Assembly (NCBI GenBank): GCA_900314975.1
Contig: OMXI01000005.1
Coordinates: 1 to 64,000 of the forward strand
Length of the DNA: 64,000 nt
Source of the DNA: an uncultured Eubacteriales bacterium
GTDB taxonomy: Bacteria > Bacillota > Clostridia > Oscillospirales > Ruminococcaceae
Direction of reading: 5' to 3'
Position 1 is the first letter of the stretch; every line of letters begins with the position of its first letter. The notes under the pieces are model-generated. The model had not been told where the DNA came from, did not search any database, and worked only from the letters and a program-made list of their open reading frames with translations. The position numbers and the translations under genes are program-made. Shown here in pieces: positions 1-8,059 of the stretch.

Positions 1-192
1 GTCTTGCATAAGGCTCGGCGTTAGCATGCCTATTTTATTGTTTCATATTTTCTGTGAAAATTTTCATCTTAGGCTTGACAATTGATAGTCGGTCTGCAAC
101 AGATTTTTCCTACGCCAATAGGCATTCTGCAGGGGCTGCATAGTGCAGAACGCCGACAGCCGCTTAACTGCACATTTTTATCACTTCCTTTC

Positions 193-227
193 TGCCTCAC
201 AGACGCTCACAAATGCGCTGTGAGGCG
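193..227 (+). terminator. Hairpin, probable terminator
   Basis: Nine-base arms GCCTCACAG and CTGTGAGGC flank a 15-nt loop and are followed by GTTTTGTTTT on the + strand. The T-rich tail means it would end rightward transcription entering from the window edge. It also sits directly after the stop of the leftward ATPase gene and could stabilise that 3' end. Bases 1-192 show no convincing gene. Confidence 0.55.
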
Positions 228-234
228 TTTTGTT

Positions 235-2049
235 TTACTGCTCGGCGGTTTCCCCGACATCAATAAACTTGCGGCACACGCTGCCGTACAGCCGCCTCTC
301 GATCTCTTTTCTGTCAAGCACCGCGACATTTTTCTGCACGGTCGGCGAGACTCTGACGGTTGTTGTGTTGCTTTTCCCGTTGGAAATAATGATCCCGTCC
401 TCTACAAGCTGCTTGATCAGATTTGTTTTTCCGACTGCAAATCCGTCGCCGATCTCTTTTGAGAACCTGTTGATCTCGGACATCACCGCGTTCATTATTA
501 AATAGTAATGCGAGTCATCAGCGTAACCGATGAATCCTTTGCGCGAGGTATCTTCGTTGTTTCCGAGGGAATTGAGCGAGCATCTTCCGCTGTCAAGCAG
601 ACTGGTAAGCTTATCACAGAACTGATAACTGAGGCTTTCGTTCTCCACAAGTCCGCTGCTCTGACGGATATTTTCGATCAGTATCTCATCAAAAGTTCTG
701 AGGTAACTAATGACATCCCCGCTGCCTAACTGACCTTTGTCGCAGAGATAATCAAGGAGAATATCGAATCCGACCTTCAGACAGGCAAGCATTTCAGGCA
801 TGCGGGTGTGGAATATTATCTTCCGTTCCGACAGCATTTCCGTCATCTGAGTGCGGTAGGAAATAAAAAGTGCAGAGAGCTTTTTCACAAACTCATCTGC
901 ACTAACAAGATATTTTTCCTTGATCCAATCGACATAGCCGCGCATAATTCCGTTCAGTATTCCGTCAGCGGCGAGCTGCTGATACTCCGAAAGCAGTCTG
1001 AGATCAACGTCACCTTCCTTCATTTCAAGAATGAAATACCGTGCAAGACCCGACTGAGAAATGTCCGGAACAACCTCGGAAGTTATCAGACCCATTCCCA
1101 TAGGCGGCTTGCTGGGCTTCTGTTCTGCCCGGAAATCAAGGCGGCTTCTGCCTGTCCTGTCGCCGTAGTAGCGGGAAAGATTCTGTGCGGTGTTGTTCAT
1201 TTCAGCGTTTCCGTACCGGCTGCTGGGGTGAAGATCGTCGATGACAGCCAGCACATCTTTGGTGTAATAGACGTTTGCAAGGGTGCTGTTTGCAGTATCG
1301 TGAAACGAATTCGGCAGGTTGCTTGCGTTGAAATATCCGAAGAAGGAATTGAAAAGTGCAGCGGTACTTGACTTTCTTGTTCCTGTTCTTCCGACAAGTG
1401 CCGTGAGAAACTTTGGCATACAGTTACCCAAACACATAAAATGTTCCAGCGGAGCAACGAAGGTCACAGCCAGCAGCGGAAGCATAAGTCTCTGAGGAAT
1501 AACGCCTTCCTCGAGCATAGCGGTGAGATAAATAAGGTCGGAATCAGAACACTTTTTGCCGAAGCGGTACGGTTTCAGCTTGCCCTGCAGCTCGACAGTC
1601 AGCGGGCTGTCGTCCTGCGGCATTAAGAAATAGTACTCGCCGTCGATCAGTCTCCAGCCTGTCTGCGAGTAAACAGTCCGAAAGACAATCTCCGCTCTGG
1701 TCATTGTAATAGCGTGTCGGATGTGAGCGGCGGCGTTGTTTGTCGGCGAGTAAGATCCCAACGCTCCCCACTGTTCCAGCAGCCATTTCATACTTACCAT
1801 CTCGTCTGCCCTGACCATGACAGGCGTCAAGGTCACACCGCTGGCATGCTCCGCAGTGACCTCAAACACCTTCCTGCGCTCGGTCCCGTCATCATAAGTG
1901 ATCTCGGAACGCAGAACAGGAAGGTAATCGCAGAGCTTGACCTTGACAGTCTTTCCATTTTTGATGACCTCTTCATAGAGGCATCCGTCCTTTGTGAAGT
2001 ACGGCTCTTTGTAAAGAGTGCCGTCGAACTTATTGTTTTCAGCAGTCAT
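235..2049 (-). CDS. DUF927-like P-loop ATPase of a mobile element
   Basis: This 604-residue protein resembles the DUF927 family, helicase-like or primase-associated ATPases common on phages and integrative elements. A Walker A-type loop GRTGTRKSS lies near residue 240 and a Walker B-like VLAVIDDLHP about 50 residues later. A further conserved block around GLITSEVVPDISQSG fits an AAA-type core. The C-terminus looks like a winged-helix region and no membrane segment is visible. The start at 2049 is supported by an AGGAGG Shine-Dalgarno just upstream. It is transcribed away from the RDR-like polymerase gene across a long shared regulatory region, so a role in replicating or maintaining the same element is a reasonable inference. 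The biochemical function is unknown. Confidence 0.7.
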   Translation of the reverse strand: MTAENNKFDGTLYKEPYFTKDGCLYEEVIKNGKTVKVKLCDYLPVLRSEITYDDGTERRKVFEVTAEHASGVTLTPVMVRADEMVSMKWLLEQWGALGSYSPTNNAAAHIRHAITMTRAEIVFRTVYSQTGWRLIDGEYYFLMPQDDSPLTVELQGKLKPYRFGKKCSDSDLIYLTAMLEEGVIPQRLMLPLLAVTFVAPLEHFMCLGNCMPKFLTALVGRTGTRKSSTAALFNSFFGYFNASNLPNSFHDTANSTLANVYYTKDVLAVIDDLHPSSRYGNAEMNNTAQNLSRYYGDRTGRSRLDFRAEQKPSKPPMGMGLITSEVVPDISQSGLARYFILEMKEGDVDLRLLSEYQQLAADGILNGIMRGYVDWIKEKYLVSADEFVKKLSALFISYRTQMTEMLSERKIIFHTRMPEMLACLKVGFDILLDYLCDKGQLGSGDVISYLRTFDEILIENIRQSSGLVENESLSYQFCDKLTSLLDSGRCSLNSLGNNEDTSRKGFIGYADDSHYYLIMNAVMSEINRFSKEIGDGFAVGKTNLIKQLVEDGIIISNGKSNTTTVRVSPTVQKNVAVLDRKEIERRLYGSVCRKFIDVGETAEQ

Positions 2050-2100
2050 ATTTAAGACCTCCTCAAAAAATATTTGATACCCGCCCGCACTCCGCCGATA

Positions 2101-2386
2101 AAAATGCGGGAGCAGTATTCATATTCTGAGGGAGCCTTTGCTGAACACATTTTTATTATGCCGACGTCCGGCACTGCCGCTCCGACACAATAATCAAGGC
2201 GAAAAAAGAAAAGATCGGGGGTATCCTCCCGAACTCGCATATTTCTATACCGACGCAACGTAAACAACGTATCTGCGAAGTTTGAGAGCTTTTTTGTTTT
2301 CAACCGACGCCATAACGGAAACATACCGCTCGCATAACAGACAGCAATTTCTGAAAGACTTTTCAGACAAAATGAGGGAGCAGTAT
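2101..2386. repeat. Direct repeat pair AAAATG(C/A)GGGAGCAGTAT
   Basis: Two 18-base copies at 2101-2118 and 2369-2386 differ at one base. They lie 250 bp apart in the leader of the ATPase gene. The function is unknown; protein-binding sites or recombination by-products are possible. Confidence 0.6.
2201..2232 (-). terminator. Terminator-like hairpin upstream of the ATPase gene
   Basis: Read on the minus strand, TCGGG and CCCGA arms are followed by TCTTTTCTTTTTT. It lies about 155 bases upstream of the ATPase start, so it could end an upstream leftward transcript or act as a leader attenuator. The stem is only five strong pairs. Confidence 0.4.
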
Positions 2387-2506
2387 ATTTATCCTGTCAG
2401 ACACCGTTTCAGAACACTTTTTCAGCGTATCAGATAATGCGGTTTTCGGCTCAGAAGCCGAGGACATACCGGAATGAGCCGGCTATATATTTTCATAACG
2501 GTTCTA

Positions 2507-2551
2507 TACCAAGGCAAACAGCGCAGGTGCGAGGTTTGCTGCGGTTTGGTA
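2507..2551. repeat. Interrupted inverted repeat, oriT/ori-like
   Basis: The outer arms TACCAA and TTGGTA and the inner arms GGCAAAC and GTTTGCT (one mismatch) enclose a 14-nt centre. Similar interrupted repeats lie beside nic sites of conjugative elements, but no relaxase gene is in the window, so this reading is tentative. Confidence 0.35.
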
Positions 2552-2585
2552 GATTGTTAGAAAAAATATGAGGGATAGGGAAATT

Positions 2586-2622
2586 TCAAAGTGCCAATCA
2601 AAGTGCCACAGTGGCACTTTGA
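2586..2622. promoter_or_regulatory. Palindromic operator-like site with a third half-site
   Basis: TCAAAGTGCCAC at 2598-2609 and its exact reverse complement at 2611-2622 are separated by one base. A third copy of TCAAAGTGCCA lies directly upstream at 2586-2596. A perfect 12-base-arm palindrome plus an in-phase half-site is typical of a dimeric regulator's operator or a replication iteron. No cognate regulator can be assigned. Confidence 0.6.
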
Positions 2623-2871
2623 ATAATGAATGACAGTTCCTTTCTCTTTTCGCCTATATATATTTCAACTGTTATTACTGTCACAACCGTCACAACTGTC
2701 ATCGTAAATGACAACATTCCGGTTTCGGTTCCCTTATCCTTAATGATGTCACTATTGTCATTGATGTCATCCGGACATAATCGAAGCGGCTATCTGTACA
2801 GCCCATTGTACTCGTTTTAGCCTGTTTTACTTAACTGTCCCAAAAATTATACACACATCTGAGAAGATATG

Positions 2872-2880
2872 TGATATAAT
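2872..2880 (+). promoter_or_regulatory. Extended -10 promoter of the polymerase gene
   Basis: TGATATAAT is an extended -10 (TGn-TATAAT) 29 bases before the polymerase start. No good -35 hexamer is present, as is usual for extended -10 promoters. Confidence 0.5.
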
Positions 2881-2909
2881 ATAGCTAAGATAATTATGGG
2901 GGTGATGTA

Positions 2910-5900
2910 ATGCACAAGTGCTGGTTCAAGATCTATGAGCTGTCTGTCCGGGCGATGCTGGCGTATGCCAAGCCCAACAGCGGCGGATCGTACTACTTTG
3001 ACCTGGACAGAGCTGCCGCCGGGAACTGCATCAAGCTGCCAGTCCGCGAACAGGAGGAAAACGCTCTGTTCGATCAGCTTATGATGTTGCGTAAACATGA
3101 TTTCAAGGGAAAAGAGGGCGAGGTCGTTTCCGAGCTTTTGGAGATCATCTTCTTTGCGGATTTCTCCGGCATCTTTGACCGCAGCTCCGAAAGCCCTTAC
3201 TATGCAGGCTTGCAGGAAAAGGCAAAGTCTTTGTTCAGACCCGGCAGCGTTTATCTCGACCTCGGCAGCGGCAGACAGTGCTACCGTGCCTTTGAACGCT
3301 CACAGAGCATGAGCCGCAAGTCGATGCTTTCCTTTATCCGCGCAGATCTGTATAACAGCATCTATGAGCGCATCACCCTCGGAATGAAGATCGGAGAATG
3401 TCAGCTCAGCAAGCTCTATGCCTACAACGGCCTGATGCTCTCAGGCGGAGTGCGTATTGACGTCCTCGGACTTGATGCAAAAAAGGTGATCGTGGTCGAT
3501 AATCCCGAATACCAGACCCCCGAAACTGATGTGATAACTGTTGAGGAAAGAGGCCTCAACAGCGGATATATGAAATATGAGCGGGTGGAGCGCAGGCAGA
3601 GCATCACTGTTCTCGGTTTTGACGGCGAGGGGCTTATCTCTCCGAAGCTTGCAGCACAGATCTGCAGACAGCTCGGTGAGGATCACACCTCGTTTCAGAT
3701 CCGTCTGCCGTATATTAAGGGTATGCTGCACTCTGTCAATTTCCACAACTATTTCAAAAGCTCCGATACAGATACTGTCACGGACATCTTCGGTGTGAAG
3801 CACAAGGCCTCGGAGGTCGGGATCATCCTGTCGAAGAGTATGGTCAAGTGCTGCGACTGGCTGAAAGGCAGTAATATGTCCTGGGAGGATTACTGGGAGG
3901 CATTCAAGCGTTACGGTCATGCGCTATATATTTCCGGCACGATAGGCAACGACAACAGCGGCAGGACGGAGTTGAATTATCAGTTTCTGAACACGCTGTC
4001 CCTCACCGCTGATGAGTTCCGTCCCCGTGATCTTCCGCTGACCTTTCCGGCTGATGATGATCGCGAATGGCTGACCAAAGCAACGGAGCAGGAGTATTAT
4101 CAGCTCTGCTGTGACAGTGACTACCGCCGGGATTTCTTCCTTTCAAAACGCCCTGACAGGAACAGCCGGGAACGTTATCTCATTGATCTTCTCCGGAAAA
4201 ACCCTAAGCTGATCGCCGAGAGCTACTACACCGATATGCTGAAAAAGAAGGCGGACAAGGTGCTGCGCAATTATGCCCTCGGGCGGCTCACGGTGTCGGG
4301 GTACAACCGCTATCTGTCGGGTGATCTGCTGGAATTTATGCACAGGTTCATAGGCCGCCCGGGATTCTTTGTTAGAAGGAAACAGATAGACTTCAGAGAG
4401 GCAACTATCGTTGTTAACTTTGCAGCAGATTCCTTCTACGCTCCCGGAGCAAAGTTCGGCGACCCGGAGGGCTGTACCCTGCTGCGCAATCCGCATATTG
4501 CAAGGAACGAAGAAATACAGCTCAGGCCGTATATCAAGCCGGAGAATATGCGGAGATACTTTCTCAAACAGCTTGACGAGACGGTAATGATAAACTGGGA
4601 CACACTGACAGCCGAGCGTCTCGGCGGTGCGGATTTTGACGGCGATATGGTCAAGATCATAACCGACGGGACCGTGAACCGCTGCGTCCGCCGCAACTAT
4701 GACGGCGAAGTCAGGACTGCGAACAATATCCCGCTCTTGAAGATTCCCTCCGCTGAACCTGTTCTCAGTGATGCCAACGACTGGGAGGCGTGGTTTGAGA
4801 CAGTTAAGAACACCTTTTCTTCCCGGGTGGGACAGATCTCCAACGCGGCGCTGAACAGGAGCATTATCGCCTACAACGAAAACAGCACCGCCGAAGAACG
4901 TGAGCGGTGCCGTAAGGAAACAGAGATCCTTGCTATCCTGACAGGCCTGGAGATTGACTCTGCCAAGACGGGAGTAAAGCCCGATCTGTCGGAATACCTC
5001 GGCAGGAAGAAGGTGCCGCCGAGCAGGTTCCTTAAATACAAGGCTCTCCTTGAAAAGTCGGAGAGACCCCGGGAGTTCTACGAGCCTGTCTATGGTGAAC
5101 AGTTTAAGAAATTCTTTGAAGACACCGACTGGGACAAGGTGGATTCCAACCTTGAGCGTCTGCCGTGGCTGGCTTACAACCTCGGACAGAACATCACGTT
5201 CAGGGAGGACGATCCCGCCGCGGACAGCGAGCTTTTCACCTTCGCCGTTTCTCCCGACTGGAAGGAACAGCTTGACGATAATGTTCTGAAAAACATATCC
5301 GAGCTGATAAAGATTTACAACAACGTACTTAAACGCATACGGTACTGCCGCCAGCCTTCAAAATCCAAGGCGGGGCAGAGTGATATCCGCCGTATCCTGT
5401 ATATGCGCGGGCAGAGCGACGATTACGATATCGACGAGCTTTACGCCGCGGTCTCGGAGATCTCCGCAGAGCGCATTGAGAAGATCAGGGCGGAGATCAG
5501 GTCGCAGAAATGGCATATAGCCGACCCTGCAAAGCGCGAGGAGCTGGTATCGTTATGGCTGCCGGAGCTGTCGGACTATTACGAACTGTTCTGCGATTTC
5601 AGATGCTGCGGATTCCGTATCTTAGGCGATCTGATAAGCGACACCGACGATGCGAACATTCAGTCTGAGGGCAGGCGGTTTATCCGTAAAAATGACCCGG
5701 AACAGTTCAGAACGATGATGACGGCGTACCTTGAAAAGCCCGCGCACGTTACTTACCGAGAGGCTGTCGCTGCGAAGTGGCGTGAGCTGCTGGACAGCAC
5801 TGTCAAGCCGGATACGGCGATCAAGTATCTTGCTGCCCTCGGCAAGCGGAGAGAACTTTTGGAATTGTACTATGACAGGCTTGAAAAATACATACGGAGG

Positions 5901-5915
5901 TGGAGAGATGCTTAA
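2910..5915 (+). CDS. Single-subunit RDR/YonO-like double-psi-barrel RNA polymerase
   Basis: This 1001-residue protein carries the catalytic signature of two-barrel RNA polymerases: GGADFDGDMV with aspartates at 575, 577 and 579, the three metal-binding residues also found in the beta-prime subunit (NADFDGD). About 50 residues earlier, TLLRNPHIARNEE matches the RNP-containing block that precedes the active site in eukaryotic RNA-dependent RNA polymerases. At 682-690, EIDSAKTGV matches the conserved AVDxxKTG motif of those enzymes (Lys686). Known relatives in bacteria include the SP-beta phage protein YonO, which is a DNA-dependent RNA polymerase. Template preference cannot be read from sequence. 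The Shine-Dalgarno GGGGGTGAT fixes the start. The downstream gene overlaps its stop by 8 bases, so the two proteins are probably made together. It could transcribe element genes, prime replication, or act on RNA. Confidence 0.8.
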   Translation: MHKCWFKIYELSVRAMLAYAKPNSGGSYYFDLDRAAAGNCIKLPVREQEENALFDQLMMLRKHDFKGKEGEVVSELLEIIFFADFSGIFDRSSESPYYAGLQEKAKSLFRPGSVYLDLGSGRQCYRAFERSQSMSRKSMLSFIRADLYNSIYERITLGMKIGECQLSKLYAYNGLMLSGGVRIDVLGLDAKKVIVVDNPEYQTPETDVITVEERGLNSGYMKYERVERRQSITVLGFDGEGLISPKLAAQICRQLGEDHTSFQIRLPYIKGMLHSVNFHNYFKSSDTDTVTDIFGVKHKASEVGIILSKSMVKCCDWLKGSNMSWEDYWEAFKRYGHALYISGTIGNDNSGRTELNYQFLNTLSLTADEFRPRDLPLTFPADDDREWLTKATEQEYYQLCCDSDYRRDFFLSKRPDRNSRERYLIDLLRKNPKLIAESYYTDMLKKKADKVLRNYALGRLTVSGYNRYLSGDLLEFMHRFIGRPGFFVRRKQIDFREATIVVNFAADSFYAPGAKFGDPEGCTLLRNPHIARNEEIQLRPYIKPENMRRYFLKQLDETVMINWDTLTAERLGGADFDGDMVKIITDGTVNRCVRRNYDGEVRTANNIPLLKIPSAEPVLSDANDWEAWFETVKNTFSSRVGQISNAALNRSIIAYNENSTAEERERCRKETEILAILTGLEIDSAKTGVKPDLSEYLGRKKVPPSRFLKYKALLEKSERPREFYEPVYGEQFKKFFEDTDWDKVDSNLERLPWLAYNLGQNITFREDDPAADSELFTFAVSPDWKEQLDDNVLKNISELIKIYNNVLKRIRYCRQPSKSKAGQSDIRRILYMRGQSDDYDIDELYAAVSEISAERIEKIRAEIRSQKWHIADPAKREELVSLWLPELSDYYELFCDFRCCGFRILGDLISDTDDANIQSEGRRFIRKNDPEQFRTMMTAYLEKPAHVTYREAVAAKWRELLDSTVKPDTAIKYLAALGKRRELLELYYDRLEKYIRRWRDA

Positions 5916-6750
5916 CGAGATTGAAGAATTCAAGGCTTACACAGGCAAGCCGAAATACACAAGCGACGGCAAGAGCGACATCTCCTACCTCGGCAGGTTC
6001 ACCTTCGAGATGATGAAATCCTTTGAAGGCCTGCAGCGGGTGCTGACTATCATAGCGAGGGGTTATCTCCACAGCGGCGGGAACCCTTATGACAACGTTG
6101 AGCACGCCCGTCGGGCGCTGTGTGCGTGGTGCAGCCTGCCGGGGAAGAATCCCGAAGGCGAAGAAAACAGCTGGAGATTCAAGACCAATTTCGGAGAGTA
6201 CAACGGTGAGTTCCCGGAGCTTGTCACCAAGGACGGCAGGGGCTGGTTTTACAGGCACGTTCACAAGGTCATCGGCTTTGTGGAGACGCATGGAGACAAG
6301 GCTTCAAAGGCTTCAAAGGATTCCGTGGCACTGCTCAGAACCGACTTTGACGGTAAATGGCGGAGCAAGGTCATTCAGTATCAGATACCGATCTTCTCTC
6401 CCGGCACAAAGGGACGCTGGATACTGCGGTTTGATGACATCATCGGGGATGCGCTCGAGCAGGGCGAGCTTCGGGACAAGACCTTTTTCTTCTCCGCCGA
6501 TCAGGAGGAGCGGATCAGGTCGGCGCTGCCGAAAGAGTTGCCCTATCATATCGCGGCGACGGTGCTGGCCTACACCATCGCCAACAAGCCCGAGGACAGC
6601 GACTGGACGGTCCTGGCGATGACCAATTTTGACGCATATTTCGGCACGACCAGCTTCAGCCGTCGGCTGATCAGGATGATACCCGAGAGCCTGTTCATCC
6701 GCAAGAAGGACGATACCTGCGGGGTGAGCAGGGGGAAGGCTTTGATATGA
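5908..6750 (+). CDS. Polymerase-coupled protein of unknown function
   Basis: I do not recognise this 280-residue family. The start at 5908 is set by GGAGGTGGAG and lies inside the last codons of the polymerase gene (ATGCTTAA overlap), which implies translational coupling and probably a shared complex. The N-terminal half contains a Cys-Trp-Cys stretch (RALCAWCSLPG) and a GWFYRHVHKVIGF segment. The C-terminal half is basic and mixed alpha/beta. No signal peptide or membrane segment is seen. It could be an accessory factor for template or promoter recognition, but that is inference from position only. A longer in-frame reading from 5731 exists but has no start signal. Confidence 0.75.
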   Translation: MLNEIEEFKAYTGKPKYTSDGKSDISYLGRFTFEMMKSFEGLQRVLTIIARGYLHSGGNPYDNVEHARRALCAWCSLPGKNPEGEENSWRFKTNFGEYNGEFPELVTKDGRGWFYRHVHKVIGFVETHGDKASKASKDSVALLRTDFDGKWRSKVIQYQIPIFSPGTKGRWILRFDDIIGDALEQGELRDKTFFFSADQEERIRSALPKELPYHIAATVLAYTIANKPEDSDWTVLAMTNFDAYFGTTSFSRRLIRMIPESLFIRKKDDTCGVSRGKALI

Positions 6751-6810
6751 TGTATTTTTGCTCTCATTACTAAATTCAATTCTTTTTTTACATAATACAC
6801 ATAAATTATA

Positions 6811-6839
6811 TTGCAAAACAGGCTGTAATATGTTATAAT
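6811..6839 (+). promoter_or_regulatory. Sigma-A promoter of the Mza operon
   Basis: TTGCAA (6811-6816) and TATAAT (6834-6839) are separated by 17 bases. The site lies 46 bases before the methyltransferase gene in a sharply AT-rich stretch that begins after the polymerase module. Confidence 0.75.
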
Positions 6840-6884
6840 ATAATATGTATATATAAAAATCCTTTGCGGGTGAGTGAATAATTT

Positions 6885-8039
6885 ATGTCTAATAAAAACA
6901 AAAAGCCATTACGTGTTTTTGAAGCTTTTGCCGGTATAGGAGCACAGGCCTCTGCTCTTGAGCGAATGAAGATCAATTATGAGATCGTTGGCATAAGTGA
7001 TTGGTTTATCGATGCAATTGAATGCTATGCTGCTATACACTGTAACGATGTTGAAGTTGAAGTTCCTGAAGATATTAAAGAAGTCGACAAGTATCTTTCA
7101 AGGTTTACATTCAGTGCCAATTCTGTAAAGCCTGCAAATATGAAACTTCTAACAGAAGATCAGCGGCGGGATTTATACAGAGCAAATAAAAAAGCCAAAA
7201 ATTATGGCTCTATAACAGATATAAGCGGTAAGGATCTCCCAAAAATTGATTTAATGGTATACAGCTTTCCTTGCCAGGATCTATCAACCGGAGGACTTGG
7301 AAAAGGAATGAAAAAAGGTTCCGGAACCAGATCGGGATTGTTGTGGGAGATTGAGCGTATACTTAAGGAACTAAAAGAACTTAATAGATTACCGAAGTAT
7401 TTGCTACTTGAAAACGTCAAAACAATCAAGGCCGACAAAAATCTTCAGGATCTTAATCAATGGTTAGATTTCCTTTCTTCAATAGGATACAGTAATAATG
7501 ACTGCATGATATTGAATTCTTTAGATTTTGGAATCCCGCAGGACAGAGAACGTGCGTTTATAGTAAGCCATTTAGGCAAGCAATTAAATATATCCCGAAA
7601 AATAGAAAAACAGAAGCAGGAACGAAAATTCAAAATCAAAAATTTTATTAAAGCAAATTACAGCAATAAAACATATAAGTTAGAAGCAGATATAGCTCAG
7701 TTAAATAAAACCCCGTCTCGTGATGTGATGTGGAAAATTAACGGAAAAGACATTACAAATCAGACCATCATCCGAACCATTACCTGTAATATGGATCGTA
7801 CTCATACAGCAGCTTTGTTTAAATACAATGGACCAAAGGGAGATACATATCGAAGACTGACAATGAGGGAAGCATTTCTATTGATGGGCTTTACTGAAGA
7901 TGAGTATGCACAGGCAGCAGCCTTAAATTACAGTTATCGGAAATTGAATAAACTAATAGGCAATTCTATTGTTGTAAATGTATTACAAGCAATTTTTGAA
8001 GCAATGTTTGGAGAAAAATATAGAATAGATACTGTATGA
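6885..8039 (+). CDS. mzaA: C5-cytosine DNA methyltransferase (MzaA type)
   Basis: This 384-residue enzyme transfers a methyl group from S-adenosylmethionine to C5 of cytosine in DNA. Motif I appears as FEAFAGIGAQ near residue 11. Motif IV is SFPCQDLS near 126, with the catalytic Cys after Pro. Motif VI is LLLENVK near 173, motif VIII is QDRERAF, and motif X is GNSIVVNVL near the C-terminus. All catalytic motifs look intact. It is the first gene of a tightly packed operon whose content (GHKL ATPase, Z1, DUF4420, AIPR) matches the Mza anti-phage system. Here it presumably marks self DNA. The terminal Vsr gene would repair T:G mismatches caused by deamination of its product. Confidence 0.92.
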   Translation: MSNKNKKPLRVFEAFAGIGAQASALERMKINYEIVGISDWFIDAIECYAAIHCNDVEVEVPEDIKEVDKYLSRFTFSANSVKPANMKLLTEDQRRDLYRANKKAKNYGSITDISGKDLPKIDLMVYSFPCQDLSTGGLGKGMKKGSGTRSGLLWEIERILKELKELNRLPKYLLLENVKTIKADKNLQDLNQWLDFLSSIGYSNNDCMILNSLDFGIPQDRERAFIVSHLGKQLNISRKIEKQKQERKFKIKNFIKANYSNKTYKLEADIAQLNKTPSRDVMWKINGKDITNQTIIRTITCNMDRTHTAALFKYNGPKGDTYRRLTMREAFLLMGFTEDEYAQAAALNYSYRKLNKLIGNSIVVNVLQAIFEAMFGEKYRIDTV

Positions 8040-8059
8040 CATAAAAAGGATCTGAAAAT

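Larger units (their letters stand above)
2050..2909. other. 860-bp non-coding divergent region of the element
   Basis: No convincing gene lies here. The stretch separates the leftward ATPase from the rightward polymerase. It is dense in repeats: an 18-base direct repeat (2101-2118 and 2369-2386, one mismatch), a terminator-like hairpin on the minus strand (2201-2232), an oriT-like interrupted inverted repeat (2507-2551), a perfect 25-base palindrome with an extra half-site (2586-2622), several GTCAyAAC/TGTCA motifs (about 2675-2775), and an extended -10 promoter before the polymerase. This architecture fits a regulatory and possibly replication or transfer region. Confidence 0.6.

Noticed and set aside
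74..103. TTGACA at 74 as a promoter
   Set aside because: No acceptable -10 lies 16-18 bases downstream, and no gene follows before the hairpin.
82..505. Rightward open frames at the left edge
   Set aside because: They are antisense to the ATPase gene C-terminus and a hairpin, without start signals or recognisable domains.
2052..2324. 90-residue leftward open frame just upstream of the ATPase gene
   Set aside because: It ends in the ATPase ribosome site, has an unnatural composition, runs through a terminator-like hairpin and repeat copies, and has no ribosome site of its own.
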